Origin: Desulfatitalea sp.
GTDB lineage: Bacteria; Desulfobacterota; Desulfobacteria; Desulfobacterales; Desulfosarcinaceae
NCBI GenBank assembly: GCA_013041835.1
Contig: JABDRH010000043.1
Span: 1 to 8,304 of the forward strand
Direction: 5' to 3'
DNA: 8,304 bases
The position numbers and the translations under genes were made by a program. Positions 1-6,089 of this stretch are shown piece by piece. The notes below the pieces were generated by a model. The model made no database searches, had not been told where the DNA came from, and worked only from the letters and a program-made list of their open reading frames with translations. How positions within the stretch are numbered: the stretch's first letter is position 1; the number at the start of each line of letters is the position of its first letter.

Positions 1-1
1 A

Positions 2-424
2 TACAGCAGCAACAATCCCGCCAGGTCTCGCATCCGGATTATCCGTGAACCCTTGCGAGACCTGTACATTCCCGTTTACGCGGGCGATTATGTGCCGGCC
101 GAATGCGCCGGCCGGGACAAATACACCATCGACGGGAAGGATTACGACGAATGCGCATTCTGCCGGGCGTCCTGCCCCTCGCGGGACGAATTCAAGGAGC
201 CCGATTCCGGTCTTCCACTCAAATGCGACATGTGTGAGGGAGAAGATGAGCCCCTGTGCGTCAAGTGGTGCATTCACGATGCCCTGGTCCTAGCGCAAAG
301 GACAGAAGAAGCTGACGAGGAACTGGCGTGCGAGACACTTGACGTCGGTCTGGAAGCGCTGGCGGACCGGCACGGGCTTCAGAAACTCAAGGACGCCATC
401 GCCCGCATGTCAAAAAGGGAGTAA
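2..424 (+). CDS. bamC: BamC-like DmsB-type 4Fe-4S ferredoxin subunit, 5'-truncated
   Basis: This is the C-terminal 140 residues of an iron-sulfur electron-transfer protein. The frame is open back to the left edge, so the TTG at 53 is an internal codon and the true start lies upstream. Visible cysteines fall in DmsB/NrfC-type spacing: a C-A-F-C-R-A-S-C group (about nt 152-172) and a C-D-M-C then C-V-K-W-C group (about nt 227-270), which would ligate cubane [4Fe-4S] clusters. The remaining ligands would be in the missing N-terminal part. By family knowledge, such a protein wires a tungsten/molybdenum catalytic subunit (here presumably BamB, not in view) to the Hdr-like module. It ends 3 nt before the HdrD-like gene, which supports co-translation. 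The ferredoxin class is secure from the cysteine pattern; the name bamC rests mainly on operon order. Confidence 0.8.
   Translation, partial: YSSNNPARSRIRIIREPLRDLYIPVYAGDYVPAECAGRDKYTIDGKDYDECAFCRASCPSRDEFKEPDSGLPLKCDMCEGEDEPLCVKWCIHDALVLAQRTEEADEELACETLDVGLEALADRHGLQKLKDAIARMSKRE
22..64 (+). repeat. Perfect 11-bp inverted repeat inside bamC
   Basis: The arm at 22-32 (CAGGTCTCGCA) is the exact reverse complement of the arm at 54-64 (TGCGAGACCTG), with a 21-nt loop at 33-53. The loop itself contains a short palindrome (GGATTATCC, 36-44). The repeat lies wholly within coding sequence, so in mRNA it could form a stable stem of 11 pairs. No U-tract follows, so it does not look like a terminator. 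A role is unknown and it may be coincidental. Confidence 0.6.
415..421 (+). promoter_or_regulatory. Ribosome binding site for bamD (GTG start)
   Basis: AAGGGAG lies 6 nt before the GTG at 428 and overlaps the last codons of the upstream ferredoxin gene. It supports GTG 428 as the start. The site suggests translational coupling, since the upstream stop (422-424) sits between it and the start codon. Confidence 0.7.
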
Positions 425-427
425 AAC

Positions 428-1579
428 GTGGAAACAGTCGCCCCCTTCAAAGAAGTCATTGATGAAATCAAAGCGGCCGGCGGAGAGGCCTTCAGATTCT
501 GCTTCCAATGCGGGTTGTGCGATACCGTCTGCCCCTGGAACCGGGTGCGGCAGTTCAGCATCCGCAAGATCATCCGGGAGGCCACCTTCGGATTGACCGA
601 GATCGAAGGCGAGGATATCTGGCGCTGCACGACCTGCGGCAGATGCCCGGAGCGCTGCCCGAGAGGCGTTCAACAGATCGAAGTGGGAGTCTCCCTGCGC
701 CGGGTGGCTTCGGCCTACGAAGTCTTTCCGGCATCCGTGCGCTCGGCCCGGACCGCCCGGGCCAGTCTCATATCCGAAGGCAATCCCCTGCAAGGGCAGC
801 GCGCCAGCCGGGCGGATTGGGCCAAGGATCTTTCCTTCAAGACCCACCAAGAGGGAATGGAAGCCCTATATTTTGTGGGCTGCTACCTCAGCTATGACCC
901 CAGGATGAAAAAGGTCGCCACGGCCACGGCAGATATCCTGAAAAAAGCCGGCGTCGACTTCGGTATTCTCGGGACCAAGGAAAGCTGCTGTGGCGAAAGC
1001 ATCCGCAAGACCGGCAGCGAGGCGGTCTTTAAAGACCTGGCCCGGGAAAACATCAAAACCTTCATCGACCACGGTGTCAGAAAGGTCATTGTCTCCTCTC
1101 CCCATTGCTACCATACCTTCGTCAACGAGTACCCCGAATTCATGGTCAACTTCGAGGTCGTTCACATCTCCCAGTACCTGTTGGAACTGATCCATGACGG
1201 AAGGCTTTCCCTCAGCCGGGAGGTGGGCCAAAAGGTGACCTACCACGACCCTTGCTACATGGGCCGGCACAACGGCATATACGACGAACCCCGGGACCTT
1301 TTGAACAAAGTACCGGGTCTGGACCTGGTGGAGATGGCCGATGCGCGCAAAGACAGCCTGTGCTGCGGCGGCGGCGGCGGCAGGATCTGGATGGACACGC
1401 CAAAGGACGAACGTTTCTCGGACCTCAGGCTGGAGCAGGCCAAAACGGCCGGCGCCGATGTATTGGTCACGGCCTGCCCGTATTGCATCACCAATTTCGA
1501 GGAGAGCCGGCTCAACCTGGAATACGATGACATCATCGAGGTGAAGGACATCACCGAAATCATACAGGCGGCGTTGTAG
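428..1579 (+). CDS. bamD: BamD-like heterodisulfide reductase HdrD/HdrB-type Fe-S subunit
   Basis: This 383-residue protein has two cubane [4Fe-4S] sites near its N-terminus (C25, C28, C31, C35 and C67, C70, C73, C77) followed by two CCG domains, the fold that carries non-cubane clusters in HdrB. The second CCG domain is complete: C276, C312-C313, C350 and C353. The first has C152, C187-C188 and C227, but Ser224 stands where the first cysteine of the usual CxxC would be. Such HdrD-like proteins pass electrons in soluble or membrane heterodisulfide-reductase-type complexes. In class II benzoyl-CoA reductase the homologue is BamD, thought to link the BamBC catalytic core to BamEF. There are no membrane segments or signal peptide, so it is cytoplasmic. 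The start is GTG, well placed behind AAGGGAG. The HdrD-like class is certain; the specific bam assignment follows from the neighbours. Confidence 0.85.
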   Translation: METVAPFKEVIDEIKAAGGEAFRFCFQCGLCDTVCPWNRVRQFSIRKIIREATFGLTEIEGEDIWRCTTCGRCPERCPRGVQQIEVGVSLRRVASAYEVFPASVRSARTARASLISEGNPLQGQRASRADWAKDLSFKTHQEGMEALYFVGCYLSYDPRMKKVATATADILKKAGVDFGILGTKESCCGESIRKTGSEAVFKDLARENIKTFIDHGVRKVIVSSPHCYHTFVNEYPEFMVNFEVVHISQYLLELIHDGRLSLSREVGQKVTYHDPCYMGRHNGIYDEPRDLLNKVPGLDLVEMADARKDSLCCGGGGGRIWMDTPKDERFSDLRLEQAKTAGADVLVTACPYCITNFEESRLNLEYDDIIEVKDITEIIQAAL

Positions 1580-1631
1580 CGCGAACCGCCCCCGACAGGG
1601 GACCGGATCCCGCGGCCCCCAATAGGATGAC

Positions 1632-1640
1632 AAGGAGAGG
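1632..1640 (+). promoter_or_regulatory. Ribosome binding site favouring a TTG start for bamE
   Basis: AAGGAGAGG sits 4 nt before a TTG at 1645 (7 nt counting from AAGGAG), which is ideal spacing. The in-frame ATG at 1627 lies upstream of this site and has only a weak AATAGG just before it. The site therefore argues for initiation at TTG 1645, giving a protein that begins M-K-N-E-V. Confidence 0.7.
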
Positions 1641-1644
1641 GACA

Positions 1645-4600
1645 TTGAAAAACGAAGTGTTGCCAACCGAAATCCTTCAACAGTATGACGACAACCTGGC
1701 CGGTCAAAACTTTGGTGACGTCCTGGTGGTGGGCGGCGGGATCAGCGGTATCCAGTCCGCGCTGGATCTTGCCACTGCCGGGTTCAAGGTGTACCTGGTC
1801 GAAAAAGGTCCGAGCATCGGCGGGCACATGGCCCAGCTCGACAAGACCTTTCCGACCAACGATTGCTCCATGTGAATTCTCTCACCCAAACTGGTCGAGG
1901 TCGGCCGGCATCCAAACATAGAGATTTTCACATTCACCGAAGTGGGCGATGTGGAAGGGCAAGCGGGTGACTTCACGGTTTCCCTGAAAAAAAAGCCCCG
2001 ATACATCATAGAAGAAAAATGCACGGGCTGCGCCACCTGCGTCAAGTACTGCCCGGTCGAGTATCCGGACCCGTTCAACCAGGAGATTTCGGACAACAAG
2101 GCGGTCCATGTCTATTTCTCCCAGGCGATTCCGCTGGTGGCCTATATCGATGAGAGCTGCCTCTACCTGAAAGAGGGAAAATGCGACATCTGCCGGGGCG
2201 TGTGCCAGGCCGAGGCGATCGATTTCAAACAGACAACGGAAAAGATGACGGTCCATGTGGGGGCCATCATCCTGGCCGCCGGCATTACGCCTTTTGATCC
2301 CGCGGTAAAGGATGAATACGGCTACGGCAGGTTTGCGAACGTGATCACCAGCATGGACTACGAACGGCTGCTCTCTTCCACCGGGCCCTATGAAGGCAAG
2401 GTGCTGCGGGCCTCCGACAAGCAACATCCCAAAAAGATCGCCTGGATTCAATGCGTCGGTTCCCGACGGGTGACCGAGGGCGAAAACAGCTACTGTTCCG
2501 GCGTATGCTGCACCTACACCCAAAAGCAAGTCATTCTGACCCAGGATCATGACGCCGGGGCGGAATGCACCATCTTTCACAACGACATCCGCTCCCACGG
2601 AAAGGATTTCGAGCGATACTTTAAAAGAGCGGAGCAGCTTCCCGGCACCCGGTTTATCAGAAGCTACGCCGCCATCGACCGGGAAGTGCCGGGCAGTCAA
2701 AATGTGGTGGTCAAATATGCGACCTTCGACGATGGGGTCAAAGAAGAAGAATTCGACATGGTGGTACTCTCCGTGGGTTTGAACCCGCCTGCCGGGGCTC
2801 AGGGGTTGGCGGACAAGTTCGGCATCGCGCTCAATGCCCACGGTTTTTGCACGGCCCCCGACGCCAACCCCATGGCCACCACGCGGCCGGGGATATTTGT
2901 CAGCGGCGCCTTCCAGGGCCCCACGGATATCCCGGAAGCGGTGTTTACTGCCAGTGCGGCCGGCAGCCAGTGCGGCGAGCTGCTCGGCTACCGGCGGGGG
3001 AAACTGGCCGAAGAACGGATCTATCCGCCGGAAAGGGATGTGTCGGGTGAAACGCCCAGGATCGGCGTATTCGTGTGCCACTGCGGGGCCAATATCTCCA
3101 GCGTGGTGAACATGTCTTCCGCGGTCGCGTATGCCCGGCGCCTGCCCGATGTGGTCCACGCCCAGGACCAGCTTTTTTCATGCGCCACCAACTCCGCCAA
3201 GGAGATAACGGAACTGGCCATGGAAAAAGGGCTCAACCGGGTGGTGATCGCCGCATGTTCCCCCAGGACCCTGGAACCCCTGTTTCGGGACACCCTGCGG
3301 GAAGCCGGGCTCAACCCCTACTATTGCGAGATGGCCAATATCAGGGAGCATTGCTCCTGGGTTCATTCCAAGCAGAAGGAGCAGGCCACCCAAAAGGCCC
3401 GGGATCTGATCCGGATGTCGGTGGCCCGAGCCCGCCATCTGGCGCCGCTCCAGGAGTTCGACCTGCCGGTGAACAAGACGGCCCTGGTGGTGGGCGGCGG
3501 AATCGCCGGCATGACCTGCGCGCTGTCCATTGCCAACCAGGGGCATGAGGTCCACCTGGTGGAGAAGGCAAGGGACCTGGGAGGAATGGCGCGTAGAATC
3601 CACGCCACCATCGAAGGGATGGATGTCCAGGCCTACCTGGATGACATGATCCGCGCGGTATACAAAAACCCCCGTATACATGTCTCCCATGAGGCCGCCG
3701 TCACGGATGTTTCGGGTTACGTGGGCAACTTCATCACCACGGTGAAAACCGAAGGCCGAACCAAGGTGATCAAACACGGCGCCTCGGTCATCGCCATCGG
3801 GGCGGATGTCTACCAACCCAGCGAATACCTTTACGGAGAAAATGACAAGGTATTCACCCACATCGAACTGGGGGAGCGGATTGCCGCAAAAGATGAAAAG
3901 GTCGTCAGCGCACAAAGTTTAGTAATGATCCAGTGCGTGGGCTGCAGAAACGAGGACCGCGACTACTGCAGCCGGGTGTGCTGCAGCCACGCCGTGAAAA
4001 ACGCGCTGAAATTAAAGGACATCAACCCGGAAATGGACATTTACATTCTTTTCCGGGACATGAGGACCTACGGTTTGAAAGAAAATTATTACCGGGAGGC
4101 GTCGGACCGGGATGTGAAATTCATTCGGTATACGCCCGATGACAAACCGGTCATCGAAGCGGTCGAGCAGGACGGCCGGGCCATGTTAAAAGTCACCGTC
4201 CCCGATCCGGTTCTGGGGATGCGCCTCGAGCTGGATGCCGATGTGCTCTCCCTGGCCGCCGCGGTTATTCCTTGCGCATCGACTGGGAATATCGCCGGAC
4301 TGTTCAAGGTGGCCTTGAGCCCGGACGACTTTTTCAAAGAGGCCCATGTGAAATTGAAGCCCGTGGAGTTTGCCGCGGACGGGGTGTTTCTCTGCGGCAC
4401 GGCCCATTATCCCAAACACATCCACGAAACCGTCAACCAGGCGTACGGCGCCGCCGGCCGGGTCCTGACGCTTCTTTCAAATGACACGGTCACCGCCTCG
4501 GGTTCGGTTGCCGAGGTCAAGGACCCGGACTGCGTGTCATGCGGCGCATGCATCACGGCCTGCGCCTATGATGCCATCGAATTCCGCGACACCCCCATGG

Positions 4601-4773
4601 GCAGAAAGGCCTGGGTGAACCCGATCCTGTGCAAGGGAGACGGCGTGTGCAACGCCAAGTGCCCAACGAGCGCCATCGTCCTGAAACATTTTACCGATGA
4701 GGCGATCTGCTGCCAGATTGACGCCGCGGGTGTCGACGCGGCGATGAAAGAGGAAGTCGGTTTTTCACAATAA
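1645..4773 (+). CDS. bamE: BamE-like double-length HdrA flavoprotein, selenoprotein (TGA 1873 = Sec77)
   Basis: Read through the in-frame TGA, this gives 1042 residues (1048 if the ATG at 1627 is used), far longer than the roughly 650 of ordinary HdrA. In order it has: an FAD Rossmann motif GGGISG (30-35); the HdrA signature ending D-C-S-M-Sec77, followed by [13 protein letters not shown]; cysteines 126/129/132/136 and 171/179/182/186 for Fe-S clusters; an I-Q-C-V-G motif at C270; a C-H-C-G-A-N-I motif near 476; a second FAD motif GGGIAG (617-622); a second I-Q-C-V-G at C764; and a C-terminal double ferredoxin (C963/966/969/973 and C996/C1002/C1006, with Asp999 at one ligand position). HdrA proteins hold FAD and are implicated in flavin-based electron bifurcation. 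BamE is the central flavin hub of the benzoyl-CoA reductase complex. HdrA identity is very secure. The TGA is not a lesion, because conserved HdrA sequence continues on both sides in one frame. Confidence 0.9.
1873..1875 (+). other. Selenocysteine-encoding TGA codon in bamE
   Basis: The single in-frame TGA falls exactly where most HdrA proteins have cysteine in the motif D-C-S-M-C-x-L-x-P-K-L. Both flanks match the family without any frame change. A predicted SECIS hairpin follows after 15 nt. Selenocysteine-containing HdrA proteins are known from some methanogens and sulfate reducers, so this reading has precedent. Confidence 0.92.
1891..1908 (+). promoter_or_regulatory. Predicted bacterial SECIS hairpin of bamE
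   Basis: The stem CTGGTC (1891-1896) pairs with GGCCGG (1903-1908) as six pairs including two G-U wobbles, around a 6-nt loop GAGGTC (1897-1902). The loop begins with G and contains GGUC, as in the fdhF-type SelB-binding loop. The first loop base is 21 nt beyond the TGA, within the usual bacterial range. The same bases encode the conserved L-V-E-V-G-R, so coding and RNA constraints overlap. Confidence 0.75.
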
Positions 4774-4788
4774 TATGCGCCACAACTC

Positions 4789-4796
4789 AGGAGGTG
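4789..4796 (+). promoter_or_regulatory. Strong ribosome binding site for bamF
   Basis: AGGAGGTG is nearly a full anti-Shine-Dalgarno match and lies 7 nt before the ATG at 4804. It is the strongest such site in the window. It settles the start of bamF upstream of the TGA, which would otherwise be missed by choosing an internal start near 4879. Confidence 0.85.
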
Positions 4797-4803
4797 AACA
4801 CGC

Positions 4804-5571
4804 ATGAGCGCAACGCCCGGATTCAACCCCAGGATACTCGGTTTCGTATGCCATTGGTGAGCATACGGAGCCGCGGACATGGCTGGGGTCTCCAGACTAC
4901 AATATGCAAACGAGATGAGGCTTATCCGCGTCATGTGTTCCGGCCGGGTGGACCTTGAATTCATCCTCAGGGCCTTTTCCACCGGGCAGGACGGCGTGTT
5001 TATCGGTGGTTGCAAGCTCAATGAGTGCAACTATGTCACCCACGGCAATTATGATGCGCTGGGCAACACATACATCGCCAAAAAGATACTCCAACGGATC
5101 GGGATACACACCGAACGGTTGCGGATCGAATTCATGTCGTCTGGCGACGGAATGCAATTGGCCGGTATCATGGACGGTTTTAGTGAAAGCGTGAAGACCC
5201 TGGGCCCTCTGGGGAGCAGTGAAGGCCTGGATCGAAAAACGCTGACGTTCAAACTGGACACCGCCCGAAAACTGGTGCCCTACATCCGGCTGGTGGAGCG
5301 GGAGCGGCTCCGGGTGCCGTCCAAATCCAAAGCCGCCTATGAGAATTTTTTCACCAGCGACGCGTTCAACCGGCTGTTCGATGAGTTGATCGGCGACTCG
5401 CTCACCGCCGGCCAGATCACGTCCATTTTGAGTGAACGCCCCCGTTCAACCGCAGAAATTGCGGAAAAATTACAGTTAAACCCATCCGAAGTATCGCGGC
5501 ACATGAAGCGTTCATCACAACACGGCCTGGTCCGATACGACGTGGACAAAAGCTGCTATACCCTCGCCTGA
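4804..5571 (+). CDS. bamF: BamF-like MvhD 2Fe-2S selenoprotein (TGA 4858 = Sec19) with C-terminal winged-helix-like extension
   Basis: Reading through the TGA gives 255 residues. The first roughly 140 are the MvhD/FlpD family (delta subunit of methyl-viologen-reducing hydrogenase): C16-H-W-Sec19 then A-Y-G-A-A-D-M-A-G, C45 in M-C-S-G-R-V-D, and C70/C75 in G-G-C-K-L-N-E-C-N-Y followed by G-N-Y. These C/Sec positions match those that hold the family's [2Fe-2S] cluster. MvhD transfers electrons between a hydrogenase or dehydrogenase module and HdrA, and here it would join BamGHI to BamE. Residues about 200-255 read as a winged helix-turn-helix (A-E-I-A-E-K-L-Q-L-N-P-S-E-V-S-R-H-M-K), which is unusual on an electron carrier. 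The ATG at 4804 is chosen for its strong AGGAGG and because the conserved Cys/Sec motif lies upstream of the next ATG. MvhD identity is secure; the bamF name follows from order and Sec. Confidence 0.9.
4858..4860 (+). other. Selenocysteine-encoding TGA codon in bamF
   Basis: The TGA replaces the second cysteine of the conserved MvhD N-terminal CxxC (here C-H-W-Sec). It is only 18 codons into the gene, and the MvhD sequence resumes immediately in the same frame. A SECIS-like hairpin follows. As I recall the literature, BamF of Geobacter metallireducens was described as selenocysteine-containing, so this agrees with established knowledge. Confidence 0.93.
4883..4895 (+). promoter_or_regulatory. 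Predicted bacterial SECIS hairpin of bamF
   Basis: CTGG (4883-4886) pairs with CCAG (4892-4895) around a 5-nt loop GGTCT (4887-4891). The loop begins with G and matches the GGUCU core of fdhF-type SECIS loops. The first loop base lies 26 nt beyond the TGA. The upper stem is short (4 pairs), and I did not find a clean lower stem by eye. Confidence 0.7.
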
Positions 5572-5627
5572 CATGAAATGCCGGGTCGCAGGTGGGTTGA
5601 ATTAGCTTCTAACATCAGGAAAAAGAC

Positions 5628-6080
5628 ATGGAACAGGAAAGAATCGATCAGATCATAGACCAGCATGAGTGCCAAGCAAGCTCACTCATCCAAATTCTGC
5701 TGGACATTCAGAGCGAAAACAACTGGCTGCCCAAGCACGCCCTGGAAAGAGTCGGTGAGCGCCTTCAAGTGCCATTGAGCCGAATCCGGCACATTGCCAC
5801 CTTTTACAAAGCATTCAGTCTGGTTCCCAAGGGACGACACAAGGTCCACATCTGCATGGGCACAGCCTGCCATGTGCGTGGAGCGACACGCGTGCTGGAC
5901 ACGGTGCAGGATCTGACCGGAATAAATCCCGGCGAAACAGACCTGGACCTGAAGTTCAGCCTGGAAACGGTCAACTGCCTCGGCTGCTGTGCACTGGGGC
6001 CCGTGATGGAAATCAACGGAAAAGCGCACGGCAAGATGGCACCGGCGCAAACAGCGCAAGTACTAAAAAACTACGAGTAG
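5628..6080 (+). CDS. bamG: BamG-like NuoE-type 2Fe-2S subunit
   Basis: A 150-residue protein of the 24-kDa NADH dehydrogenase subunit family (NuoE/HndA/HoxE), of normal length for that family. It has an N-terminal helical region (about 1-70, with the typical L-P-K-H-A-L-E-R-V and A-T-F-Y segments) and a thioredoxin-like C-terminal domain holding one [2Fe-2S] cluster by C76-x4-C81 and C117-x3-C121. It would act with BamH as part of a soluble diaphorase-like module. No membrane segment is present. The ATG at 5628 has AGGA 7 nt upstream. The 56-nt gap after bamF is one of the two largest in the window and shows no terminator. The family is certain; the bam name depends on context, since the same trio occurs with [FeFe] hydrogenases. 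Confidence 0.87.
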   Translation: MEQERIDQIIDQHECQASSLIQILLDIQSENNWLPKHALERVGERLQVPLSRIRHIATFYKAFSLVPKGRHKVHICMGTACHVRGATRVLDTVQDLTGINPGETDLDLKFSLETVNCLGCCALGPVMEINGKAHGKMAPAQTAQVLKNYE

Positions 6081-6089
6081 GGGAAAGAT

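Noticed and set aside
53..55. TTG at 53 as the start of the ferredoxin gene
   Set aside because: The frame is open to the window edge and the residues before it (R-S-R-I-R-I-I-R-E) fit a DmsB-type ferredoxin. The gene is simply truncated.
1590..1601. CCCC-GACA-GGGG hairpin in the bamD-bamE gap as a terminator
   Set aside because: It has only four pairs and no following T-tract, and the operon clearly continues.
1873..1875. TGA as a nonsense mutation making bamE a pseudogene
   Set aside because: Conserved HdrA sequence continues in the same frame for about 965 residues with no other stop. The TGA sits at a conserved Cys site and is followed by a SECIS-like hairpin.
1882..3159. Long minus-strand open frame (425 codons) opposite bamE
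   Set aside because: It shows no recognisable protein motif and mirrors a conserved plus-strand gene. Long antisense frames are expected from GC-rich codon usage.
4858..4860. TGA as the end of an 18-residue leader peptide before a separate MvhD gene starting near 4879
   Set aside because: The residues before the TGA are the conserved MvhD N-terminus including its first cysteine. The strong ribosome site is at 4789, with none near 4879.
5572..5627. Promoter in the bamF-bamG gap (TTGAAT-like element)
   Set aside because: There is no convincing -10 partner at proper spacing in 56 nt. Gene order argues for read-through.
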